DNA from: Duganella fentianensis
Lineage (GTDB): Bacteria > Pseudomonadota > Gammaproteobacteria > Burkholderiales > Burkholderiaceae_D
NCBI RefSeq assembly: GCF_009857835.1
Contig: NZ_WWCL01000003.1
Span: forward strand, 840,509 to 904,508
DNA: 64,000 bases
Direction of reading: 5' to 3'
The notes beneath the pieces were generated by a model. That model did no database searches. It was not told the origin of the DNA and was given only the letters and a program-made list of their open reading frames with translations. Within the stretch, counting starts at the first letter, position 1. Each line of letters begins with the position of its first letter. The translations under genes were made by a program, and so were the position numbers. Below, in pieces: positions 31,988 through 39,964 of this stretch.

Positions 31988-34666
31988 TTACAGCGCTTTG
32001 CTGCACAGGCGGAAGTCCGGATCGTCCGGATATGGGCGGATCTGGAAGCCCAGACTGGCCATCAGTTTTAGCATGCCAGTGTTCTTCACCAGCACCAGAC
32101 CGTCGATCTCCGTCAGGCCCTTGTCGCGCGCCACGTCCATGATGGCCAGCATCAGGCGCGTACCCAGACCCTGGCCGCTGTAGCGGTCATCCACCAGCAG
32201 CGAGAATTCGCAGGTGCTGTGGTCGGGATTGGCGATGTAGCGCGATACGCCGATGATGTGCGATGTTTCGACAAACTCGCCATCTTCACCCGGTGTGCGG
32301 GTGACCTGCACGGCCACCAGTGCCATTTCGCGGTCGTAGTCGATCAGCGTGTACTTGGCCAGCATAGGCACGGACAGTTCGCGCAGCGAGGAAGCGAAGC
32401 GGTAGTAGCGCGATTTCTCCGACAGGCCACGTACCAGATCCTGCAGCATGGAAGCATCGTCCGGCTGTACCGGACGCAGGGTGTACTGGCCGCCGCCGCG
32501 CATCGGCCATTCCTGCGTGTAGTTGGACGGGTAAGGCAGGATGGCCAGATGGTCGTAATCGGCCGCCGAAGGTGGTGCGGCATCGACCACGATGCGGGCA
32601 TCCACCGCCAGTGCGCCGTTTTCATCGACGATCAGCGGGTTGATGTCCATCTCGCGCAGCTGCGGCAGCTCGCACACCATTTCCGACACGCGCAGCAGCA
32701 TCTGCTCGATGGCTTCGCGCTGGGCCGGCGGCGCACCGCGCCACTCGCCCAGTGTTTCGGCCGTACGTACGCGGTCGATCAGGCGCTGGGCCAGGAACAG
32801 GTTGAGCGGCGGCAGTTCGACGGCTCGGTCGTTGATCAGTTCTATCATGGTGCCGCCCGCGCCGAAGCTGATGGCCGGGCCGAACAGGTGGTCCGTCACC
32901 ACGCCGATATACAGTTCGCGGCCATGGCGCTTGCCGGCCATCTTCTGGATGGTGACGCCGTTGATGCGGGCATCCGGTTGCAGGCGGCGGACGGTGGCCA
33001 TCATGTCGCTGAAGGCGTCGCGTACGGCGGCCGCATTCTGGACATTCAGCACCACGCCCTGCACATCGGATTTGTGCGGGATATCGGGCGAATCGATTTT
33101 CAGCGCCACAGGGTAGCCTAGCTGGCTGGAAATCAGCATGGCTTCGCTGGCCGTGCGCGCGAGGATGGTCTGGGTAATCGGAATATGGAAGGCCGCCAGC
33201 AGGGCTTTCGATTCCATCTCCGTCAGCACTTTGCGGCGTTCCGCCAGCACGCCTTCGATCAGCAGGCGGGCACCGTCGAGGTCAGGCTTGGCCAGTTGCG
33301 ACAGCGGCGGCGGGGTCTGGTGCAGCAGCTGCTGGTTCTGGTAGAACGAGGCGATATTGCTGAAACCATCGACGGCCGCTTCCGGTGTGCGGAAGGTGGC
33401 CACACCGGCCGTGTTGATGATCTGGCGTGCTTCGGCTACCTGTTCGTCACCCATCCAGCAGGTCAGCAGCGGTTTGCCCAAGCCTGCATTCATGGCGCTG
33501 ACAGCGCGCGCCACACCGGCCGGATCGCCGCCCAGTTTGGGCGAATAGATCACCAGCACGCCATCGACTGCGCTATCGCGTGCGCAGGCCTGTATCGCTG
33601 CGCAGAAGGCGTCGGCATCGGCATCTTCCGACAGGTCGAGCAGATTTGACAGGGTGGCATTGGCAGGCAGGATGGGCATCAGCGTGCGTGCCGCTTCGTC
33701 CGACAGACGCGCCAGTTTCAGGTCGAGTTCTTCGATCCAGTCGGCTGCCAGTACGCCGGGGCCGCCGCCATTGGTCACGATGGCCAGACGCGGGCCCACT
33801 GGCCGGTAGCGTGAAGCCAGACATTTGGCGGCCGCAAACAGCTGCACAAACGACTTCACGCGCACGGCACCAGTGCGGCGCAGGGCGGAATCGAAAATAT
33901 CGTCGGAGGCGACGATGGAGCCAGAGTGGGTCAGGGCGGCGGCCGATGCGGCGGAAGCGTTACCGGCCTTGAGCACGACTACCGGCTTGGTATTGGCCGC
34001 GCCACGCAGGGCCGACAGGAAGCGCCGTGCATTGGTCACGCCTTCCATGTAGATGACGATACTCTGGGTGGCCGGATCGGTGGCGAGGAAGTCCAGCGTC
34101 TGGGCCAGATCGACGGCCGTATTCGCGCCCAGCGACACCACGGTGGAGAAGCCCACGGCATTCTTGTTACCCCAGTCCAGAATCGCGGAAGTTAGCGCGC
34201 CCGATTGGGAAATCAGCGCCAGACTGCCGGGCTGGGCCAGCTGGCCGGCCACGCTGGCGTTGATGTTCAGGCGCGGACGCTGGTAGCCCAGGCAGTTAGG
34301 CCCCAGCAGATGGATGCCATGCTTGCGGGCGATGTTGTGCAGTTCGTGCGCCTGCGTGCTATCCACCCCGGCCGACAGGATCAGGGCAGCGCGGCACTGG
34401 ATGCGGCCTGCCACTTCCAGCGCAAAGCACAGTTCTTCCGTGGGCAGGGCGATCACGGCCAGATCGGCGCGCGAATGGGCCAGATCGGCCAGCGTGCCCG
34501 TCATGCCTACATCGAGATAGGTTACCGGCCCCTTGAAGCCGCCCTGTTCCAGCTGCGCGCTGATTGAGCGGCCATAGCTGGTCTGGGTGTCCGGCTGGTC
34601 CGGCTTGCCGGCAAAAACAACGATGGACTGGGGCGAGAACAGGGGGGTGAGGTAGTGGGTTTCCAT
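31988..34666 (-). CDS. Pat-type protein acetyltransferase (ADP-forming acyl-CoA synthetase domain plus GNAT)
   Basis: 892 aa in three parts: CoA-binding/ligase domains (about 1-460: SIVVFAGKPDQ, LLGPNCLGYQRP, SQSGALTSAILDWG), an ATP-grasp domain (480-700: PVALKIDSPDIPHKSDVQGV) and a C-terminal GNAT domain (735-892: YTLRPVQPDDASMLQDLVRGLS, LLVDDRYSGQGLGTRLM). This is the architecture of Pat/PatZ, which acetylates lysines of metabolic enzymes such as acetyl-CoA synthetase; the synthetase part is often regulatory. It lies 70 bases after a histone-deacetylase-like gene and near aceA, which suggests a paired acetylation switch for acetate and glyoxylate metabolism. The start has a weak ribosome binding site. 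Confidence 0.9.
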   Translation of the reverse strand: METHYLTPLFSPQSIVVFAGKPDQPDTQTSYGRSISAQLEQGGFKGPVTYLDVGMTGTLADLAHSRADLAVIALPTEELCFALEVAGRIQCRAALILSAGVDSTQAHELHNIARKHGIHLLGPNCLGYQRPRLNINASVAGQLAQPGSLALISQSGALTSAILDWGNKNAVGFSTVVSLGANTAVDLAQTLDFLATDPATQSIVIYMEGVTNARRFLSALRGAANTKPVVVLKAGNASAASAAALTHSGSIVASDDIFDSALRRTGAVRVKSFVQLFAAAKCLASRYRPVGPRLAIVTNGGGPGVLAADWIEELDLKLARLSDEAARTLMPILPANATLSNLLDLSEDADADAFCAAIQACARDSAVDGVLVIYSPKLGGDPAGVARAVSAMNAGLGKPLLTCWMGDEQVAEARQIINTAGVATFRTPEAAVDGFSNIASFYQNQQLLHQTPPPLSQLAKPDLDGARLLIEGVLAERRKVLTEMESKALLAAFHIPITQTILARTASEAMLISSQLGYPVALKIDSPDIPHKSDVQGVVLNVQNAAAVRDAFSDMMATVRRLQPDARINGVTIQKMAGKRHGRELYIGVVTDHLFGPAISFGAGGTMIELINDRAVELPPLNLFLAQRLIDRVRTAETLGEWRGAPPAQREAIEQMLLRVSEMVCELPQLREMDINPLIVDENGALAVDARIVVDAAPPSAADYDHLAILPYPSNYTQEWPMRGGGQYTLRPVQPDDASMLQDLVRGLSEKSRYYRFASSLRELSVPMLAKYTLIDYDREMALVAVQVTRTPGEDGEFVETSHIIGVSRYIANPDHSTCEFSLLVDDRYSGQGLGTRLMLAIMDVARDKGLTEIDGLVLVKNTGMLKLMASLGFQIRPYPDDPDFRLCSKAL

Positions 34667-34736
34667 GAGCGTGATCGGCAGTGTGGGAGATCGGCAAGCG
34701 CCGGGTAAGCGCTGCCGACAATAGCATTGATCGGGT

Positions 34737-35666
34737 TCAGTCGTCCATTCCGAGCAAAACTTTCACGTGGGCGGCGGCGCTGCGCGCCAGCGAGGACATG
34801 ACGTAACCGCCTTCCAGACAGGACACGATGCGGCCCTGGCAGTGGCGCTGTGCTACGGCGACGATCTGTTTGGTGATCCAGGCGTAGTCCGCTTCCACCA
34901 GCCCGAGGTTGCCCATGTCGTCATCGCGGTGGCCATCGAAGCCGGCCGAGATGAAAATCAGCTGGGGGCGGAATTGATCCAGCGCGGGTATCCACTTCTC
35001 CAGCACGGCCTGGCGCAGCGCATCGCTGCCCGAGCGCGCCGGTAGCGCCACGTTGACCATATTCGGCCCGCGCGGCACGTTGCCGCAGAACGGATACAGC
35101 TTGTCCTCGAAGATGGAGCACATCAGCACACGCTCGTCATCGTGCAGGATGTCTTCGCTGCCATTGCCGTGGTGGACGTCGAAATCCACCAGCGCCACCC
35201 GTTCCAGCCCGTGCACATTGAGGGCGTGGCGTATGCCGACTGCAACGTTGTTAAAAAAGCAGAAGCCGCCGGCGGCGCTGTATTCGGCGTGGTGGCCCGG
35301 TGGGCGCACATTGCAGAAAGCCGTGCCGGCACCCTTGGTCAGCACCATGTCGGTGGCCATTACGGCAGCACCGGCGGCGCGCAGGGCTGCCTGATAGGTG
35401 TAGGGGTTCATGCTGGTGTCAGGGTCGACCTGCACCGTGCCTTCCTTGGGCGACTGGGCCGCCAGTTCGTGGATGTACAGGCTGGCGTGGGCTTGCGCCA
35501 GCTGCTTTTCGGTCGCCAGCGGCGCATCCATCGGTTGCATGAAATCGAGCAGGCCCTTGATCAGCAGCATGTCGTTGACCGCGCCTATGCGCTCGGGGCA
35601 TTCGGGGTGTTGATCGCCCATCGAGTGTTTCAGGCAATCCGGGTGGGAAATATAAACTGGCAGCAT
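34737..35666 (-). CDS. Histone deacetylase-family (AcuC-like) protein deacetylase
   Basis: The ATG at 35666 gives MLPVYISHPDCLKHSMG and 309 aa. Zinc-dependent deacetylase motifs are intact: PPGHHAE (charge-relay His pair), VDFDVHHGNGSE (Asp/His zinc ligands), ISAGFDGHRDDDMG (third ligand Asp) and EGGYVMSSLARS (transition-state Tyr). Bacterial members remove acetyl groups from lysines or small molecules (AcuC, acetylpolyamine amidohydrolases). Same strand as Pat, 70 bases upstream of it, so the writer and eraser of acetylation are probably co-transcribed. Upstream it is separated from aceA by the aceA terminator. Confidence 0.9.
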   Translation of the reverse strand: MLPVYISHPDCLKHSMGDQHPECPERIGAVNDMLLIKGLLDFMQPMDAPLATEKQLAQAHASLYIHELAAQSPKEGTVQVDPDTSMNPYTYQAALRAAGAAVMATDMVLTKGAGTAFCNVRPPGHHAEYSAAGGFCFFNNVAVGIRHALNVHGLERVALVDFDVHHGNGSEDILHDDERVLMCSIFEDKLYPFCGNVPRGPNMVNVALPARSGSDALRQAVLEKWIPALDQFRPQLIFISAGFDGHRDDDMGNLGLVEADYAWITKQIVAVAQRHCQGRIVSCLEGGYVMSSLARSAAAHVKVLLGMDD

Positions 35667-35823
35667 CGTCAAACGTGGGTAAGCGTTACAGGCACGTGCC
35701 ACGCACGTGGTCGGTGGGTGAAACCTAACGAAGTCAATTCAGTGTAATGAGCAGGATCAAGTATTTCGTTGATCTATATCAAAGATACATGAGCGATATA
35801 ACATCGCTGTGTACAGACGAAAA

Positions 35824-35858
35824 AAAACCGGGCTCTGCAAGAAACAGAGCCCGGTTTT
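35824..35858 (-). terminator. Intrinsic terminator of aceA
   Basis: CCGGGCTCTG (35828-35837) and CAGAGCCCGG (35845-35854), loop of seven, with a run of A on the plus strand giving T7 on the minus strand. Confidence 0.9.
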
Positions 35859-35877
35859 CTAGTCCAGCACGATCAGC

Positions 35878-37458
35878 TTAGAACTGGTTCATCGTGTTGT
35901 CTTTACCTGCTGCTTTCAGGGCTGCTTCGCCGCTGAAGTAGTCTTTGTGATCGTCGCCGATATCGGAACCGGACATGTTCTGGTGTTTCACGCAAGCGAT
36001 ACCCTGACGGATTTCTTTGCGTTGTACGCCAGCGACATAACCGAGCATACCCTGGTCGCCGAAGTATTCTTTGGCCAGATTGTCGGTCGACAGCGCAGCC
36101 GTGTGGTAGGTCGGCAGCGTGATCAGGTGGTGGAAGATGCCGGCTTCGCGGGCTGCATCAGCCTGGAAGGTGCGGATTTTCTCGTCAGCTTCTTTGGCCA
36201 GTTCGCTATTGTCGTATTCCACGCTCATCAGCTGGGCACGTTCGTAGGACGATACGTCTTTGCCTTCGGCTTTCATGCGGTCGTAGGCTTGCTGACGGAA
36301 GTTCAGGGTCCAGTTGAACGATGGGCTGTTGTTGTACACCAGCTTGGCGTTAGGGATGACTTTACGGATTTCGCTCACCATGCCGCCGATCTGGGCGATA
36401 TGTGGTTTTTCCGTTTCGATCCACAGCAGGTCGGCGCCGTTCTGCAGCGAGGTGATGCAGTCCAGTACGCAGCGCTCTTCGCCGGTGCCGGAACGGAACT
36501 GGAACAGGTTCGATGGCAGACGCTTAGGACGCAGCAGCTTGCCTTCGCGTTTGATGATCACGTCGCCGTTGCCCAGTGCATCAGCCGACACTTCTTCGCA
36601 ATCGAGGAAGGAGTTGTACTGGTCGCCCAGGTCGCCTGGCTGTTTGGTCACAGCGATCTGCTTGGTCAGGCCGGCGCCCAGCGAGTCGGTACGGGCGACG
36701 ATGATGCCGTCGTCCACGCCGAGTTCCAGGAAGGCGTAGCGGATGGCGCGGATCTTGGCCAGGAAGTCTTCGTGTGGCACGGTAACTTTACCGTCTTGGT
36801 GACCGCATTGTTTTTCGTCCGACACTTGGTTTTCGATCTGGATGCAGCAGGCACCCGCTTCGATGAACTGCTTGGCCAGCAGGTAGGTCGCTTCAGCGTT
36901 ACCGAAACCGGCGTCGATGTCGGCGATGATAGGTACGACGTGGGTCACGTGGTTGTCGATTTTTTCCTGAATCGCAGCTTTGGCAGCGCCTTCGGCAGCG
37001 TCCAGTTGACGGAACAGGCCGCCCAGTTCACGTGCGTCAGCCTGACGCAGGAAGGTGTACAGCTCTTTGATCAGGGCCGATACGGCGGTTTTTTCGTGCA
37101 TCGACTGGTCTGGCAGCGGGCCGAATTCCGAGCGCAGTGCGGCAACCATCCAGCCCGACAGGTAGAGGTAGCGGCGTTCGGTGCTGTTGAAGTGCTTCTT
37201 GATGGAAATCATCTTCTGCTGACCGATGAAACCGTGCCAGCAACCCAGCGACTGGGTGTATTTGGCTGGATCGGCATCATAGGCGGCCATGTCGGCGCGC
37301 ATGATTTTGGCCGTGTATTTAGCGATGTCCAGACCGGTTTTGAAGCGGTTCTGGGCGCGCATACGGGCAGCCGATTCAGGGTTGATGGCGTTCCATGCAC
37401 TACCTTCTTTTTGCTTCAGTGCAGCAACGGCTTGGATGTCGTCTTGGTATTGGGACAT
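35878..37458 (-). CDS. aceA: Isocitrate lyase (long form)
   Basis: 526 aa, splitting isocitrate to succinate and glyoxylate in the glyoxylate shunt. Signature pieces are IADIDAGFGNAEATYLL, the active-site KQCGH (in DEKQCGHQDGKV; Cys and His as expected), IVARTDSLGA, LLWIETEKPHIAQI and NNSPSFNWTLNF. The length and the inserted middle segment match the Pseudomonas/Burkholderia long isoform rather than the 430-aa E. coli enzyme. AAGGAAA precedes the ATG. A perfect 18-bp palindrome lies about 170 bases upstream. Malate synthase is not in the window. Confidence 0.96.
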   Translation of the reverse strand: MSQYQDDIQAVAALKQKEGSAWNAINPESAARMRAQNRFKTGLDIAKYTAKIMRADMAAYDADPAKYTQSLGCWHGFIGQQKMISIKKHFNSTERRYLYLSGWMVAALRSEFGPLPDQSMHEKTAVSALIKELYTFLRQADARELGGLFRQLDAAEGAAKAAIQEKIDNHVTHVVPIIADIDAGFGNAEATYLLAKQFIEAGACCIQIENQVSDEKQCGHQDGKVTVPHEDFLAKIRAIRYAFLELGVDDGIIVARTDSLGAGLTKQIAVTKQPGDLGDQYNSFLDCEEVSADALGNGDVIIKREGKLLRPKRLPSNLFQFRSGTGEERCVLDCITSLQNGADLLWIETEKPHIAQIGGMVSEIRKVIPNAKLVYNNSPSFNWTLNFRQQAYDRMKAEGKDVSSYERAQLMSVEYDNSELAKEADEKIRTFQADAAREAGIFHHLITLPTYHTAALSTDNLAKEYFGDQGMLGYVAGVQRKEIRQGIACVKHQNMSGSDIGDDHKDYFSGEAALKAAGKDNTMNQF

Positions 37459-37627
37459 GATGATTTCCTTGGCAGTTAAACAGAATAATAAAGATTCAAA
37501 AACGGGTGCCGGGAGTGTGGGTAGTGCAGTTCACTGGGGCCGGCTGGTAAGTTAGTAATGCGTTGAAAACTCTCTATAAAAAGCGAAGTTCGATGGAATA
37601 ATCATAGTCCTTTTTTCGCTGAGTAGC

Positions 37628-37645
37628 ATGTCTTATATAAGACAT
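37628..37645. promoter_or_regulatory. Perfect 18-bp palindrome upstream of aceA
   Basis: ATGTCTTATATAAGACAT equals its own reverse complement over all 18 bases. It lies about 170 bases before the aceA start in AT-rich sequence. Size and symmetry fit a dimeric regulator of the GntR or similar type; the regulator is not encoded nearby. Confidence 0.6.
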
Positions 37646-38327
37646 ATAACTTAATTTTATCTGTTAATTTTCAATGACTTAGTTAGTAATTTTTGCGATG
37701 TGGAATGACTTTTTATCGGATGGGATAAATTCTGTGGTTTTTTAGCGACCCGGATTCTGCAATGTGAGAATGCCTTTTCGCATTGTGGGAAATACTGCCT
37801 GAAACGGGTGTGACGGTGTTGTCGCTGCTTATGAATTACCAGGGTGCGGCGACGGGAAGCGCAGGTTGGCTGCCGTTTTTGCCATGCCATGTAGACGGCA
37901 GGAGGGGCGATTGCTGCGTGATAATGGTGCGATGCGAGGTAGGTCGGCTTCGATGATGCAGAAAAATGTCGCTGTAGTAACTTGCTAATGCAGGGCCAGT
38001 TGCGTGCTATAAATTCGGCGTTTCTGGAGACTGCGATCTTGCTGCGACTAATACGCGGGCCTAGTTTGAGCGCGTGCGTGCTGGCGCTGGCCGCCATGCC
38101 TGCGTGCGTCATGTCGGCCGATGTCTGCATTTTCGCCATGAACCCCAGCAGATCAGGTTTCGATAGCAGGCATATATTGGGTTTGCTAAACGCAGCGCTG
38201 CATGCGTCGAGCAGCCCGGCCTGCGCAGACGGCGTAGCTTCCGGCTAGCTAATCCTGAACTGTCGCCGCTAGCACTGCTGGACAGCAAGGCTTACCGGTT
38301 TGTGCCTGAGTAGCGCACGCGGCAAAG
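37646..38327. other. Long intergenic stretch with no convincing gene
   Basis: About 680 bases (870 counting the aceA upstream region). The first 150 bases are AT-rich and may hold promoters; the rest has ordinary GC. Open frames on both strands (for example minus 38139-37657, plus 37988-38248) lack ribosome binding sites, signal or domain patterns. A degraded gene or an untranslated RNA cannot be excluded. Confidence 0.45.
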
Positions 38328-38861
38328 CTAGAACTGCGCTGACTCGGCCTTTTTCTTTGCTGCTCGCTCGGCTGCCTTATCGGTCTTGTATTTCTGTGAC
38401 AGGTCATTGCGGATGTAGCGAAGCTGCATAGTGAAGCTCAGGTGAGGCGCGTCTAGTTCGATGATAGCGTCGGCCGGCTCGAAGCGTGCGAACTGATCTC
38501 CAACATAGGGCAGTTGCGTCGCTTTGACTTTGTACTTCGATTGCAAGTATTGATAGACAGATGCAAATCGCCCTTTGTCCATATCCATAATGACCCCGGC
38601 CAGCTTGCCCACGCTATCGAAGATATACACGACTTCTGTGAGTCCTTCGATCTGGTAAGCAGACCCGTCGGTCGCTAGCATCTTTCCGCCACTATATTTA
38701 TTGATGCCGCGGTCGCTGAGGTCGGTGCTGCGGGACAGATTTTTGCTGAGCTGGTCGCTGGTGGTGACGCCGATCTCTACCCCGAGGACCTGCGTACCAG
38801 CATTCGCGGGCTGTAAGCATAGTATGCAGGGCAAGATCAGCAGGGGCAACGGCAGACGCAT
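38328..38861 (-). CDS. Secreted protein of unknown function
   Basis: 177 aa with a clear signal peptide (MRLPLPLLILPCILCLQPANA). The mature part is mixed alpha/beta (VLGVEIGVTTSDQLSKNL, TEVVYIFDSVGKLAGVIMDM, FASVYQYLQSKYKV) and ends in a Lys/Ala-rich charged tail (KAAERAAKKKAESAQF). The opening GVEIGVTT-type strand resembles small periplasmic domains often annotated only as hypothetical. It diverges from the esterase gene at 38985. I do not recognise a family. Confidence 0.7.
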   Translation of the reverse strand: MRLPLPLLILPCILCLQPANAGTQVLGVEIGVTTSDQLSKNLSRSTDLSDRGINKYSGGKMLATDGSAYQIEGLTEVVYIFDSVGKLAGVIMDMDKGRFASVYQYLQSKYKVKATQLPYVGDQFARFEPADAIIELDAPHLSFTMQLRYIRNDLSQKYKTDKAAERAAKKKAESAQF

Positions 38862-38984
38862 GATGAATTCTCGACGGATAGAGCAGCTAACATCAGGCTG
38901 TAGGTATGGTAAATTTTACAAAAATGGCGCCGACAGCTCTTTGTGTTTGCGCAAAGACTGGGCTGTTGTTCTATGAGGTGGATA

Positions 38985-39956
38985 ATGAAATCTGATGGAA
39001 AGCGCAAGCCTGCATTGAGACCGACCCGAATGCTGGCTTTGCCGTTAATGCTATTGACGCTGTCGCCAATGCCTTTGCTGGCACAGGTGGAGCAGCCAGC
39101 CAGATGGCCGCTGGCCGAAGCTGCAATTCGCAGTACGGCGGGCGAGCCTAACTTGCAGGAACTGCGGGTGCAGGGACGCAAAGTGCTAGTTCATTTACCT
39201 GCTGGGTATGATGCGGCGCGGGCTTTACCGCTAGTATTAGCCATGCATGGTGGCGGTGGACATGCAGGACTCATGGCGGAAGATGGTCGCTATGGCTGGT
39301 TGCGGCAGGCCGACGAGAGCGGCTTCATCGTGGCGTTTCCCAATGGTGCCAGCCGGCTACCCGGCGGGCGGCTGGCTACGTGGAATGCGGGCGGATGTTG
39401 TGGCTATGCGCGCGATCAGAATGTGGATGATGTGGCATTCCTGCGTGCCGTGGTGGCGGAAATCAAGGGCCGCTACCGCGTCGATAGCGCACGGATCTTT
39501 GCGACCGGCATGAGCAATGGCGGCATGATGGCGCACCGGCTGGCCTGCGATGCAGCCGATCTGTTCCGCGCCGTTGCCTCGGTCGCCGGCACGGATGCCA
39601 GCGCGCATTGCCAGCCGGCCCGTCCCATCGCCGTGCTGCACATTCATGCCCGTGACGATGATCATGTACTGTACGCTGGCGGCGCCGGCCCGCAGGCTTT
39701 CCGCGACCGGCGCAGCGTAATGGAATTCGTCTCCGTACCGGACACGGTGGCGCGCTGGGTGCAGCGCGACCAGTGCCGTGGCCCGGCCCAGTCTGTGCTG
39801 CAAGTAGCCGGCGCTAGCTGCGTGGCTTATCGCGATTGCGCCGCTGGCGCCCGCGTCCAGCTATGCAGCACGGACACGGGCGGCCATAGCTGGCCCGGCC
39901 CCGCTGCACCCATCGATGCCACCCGCGAAATCTGGCGCTTCTTTAGTGGTAGCTGA
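38985..39956 (+). CDS. PHB depolymerase/feruloyl esterase-like secreted hydrolase (CE1/LpqC type)
   Basis: The ATG at 38985 follows GAGGTGGA. 323 aa with a signal peptide after a basic N-terminus (LALPLMLLTLSPMPLLAQ). The hydrolase domain shows LPLVLAMHGGGGHAGLM (oxyanion region), the nucleophile elbow GMSNGGMMAHRLAC, an Asp in IHARDDDHVLYAGG and the final His in TDTGGHSWPGP. This is the pattern of the poly(3-hydroxybutyrate) depolymerase-like esterases; several Cys pairs suggest disulfides. The substrate could be a polyester or an aromatic ester. It is convergent with the DUF885 gene, whose stop is 8 bases away. Confidence 0.88.
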   Translation: MKSDGKRKPALRPTRMLALPLMLLTLSPMPLLAQVEQPARWPLAEAAIRSTAGEPNLQELRVQGRKVLVHLPAGYDAARALPLVLAMHGGGGHAGLMAEDGRYGWLRQADESGFIVAFPNGASRLPGGRLATWNAGGCCGYARDQNVDDVAFLRAVVAEIKGRYRVDSARIFATGMSNGGMMAHRLACDAADLFRAVASVAGTDASAHCQPARPIAVLHIHARDDDHVLYAGGAGPQAFRDRRSVMEFVSVPDTVARWVQRDQCRGPAQSVLQVAGASCVAYRDCAAGARVQLCSTDTGGHSWPGPAAPIDATREIWRFFSGS

Positions 39957-39964
39957 AGCCAGCG

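Noticed and set aside
37657..38139. 160-codon minus-strand frame in the gap after aceA
   Set aside because: No ribosome binding site, odd composition (Ser/His/Arg-rich), no domain; kept only as a note on the gap.
37988..38248. Plus-strand frame with a hydrophobic stretch in the same gap
   Set aside because: No ribosome binding site and no clear signal-peptide order; cannot be supported.
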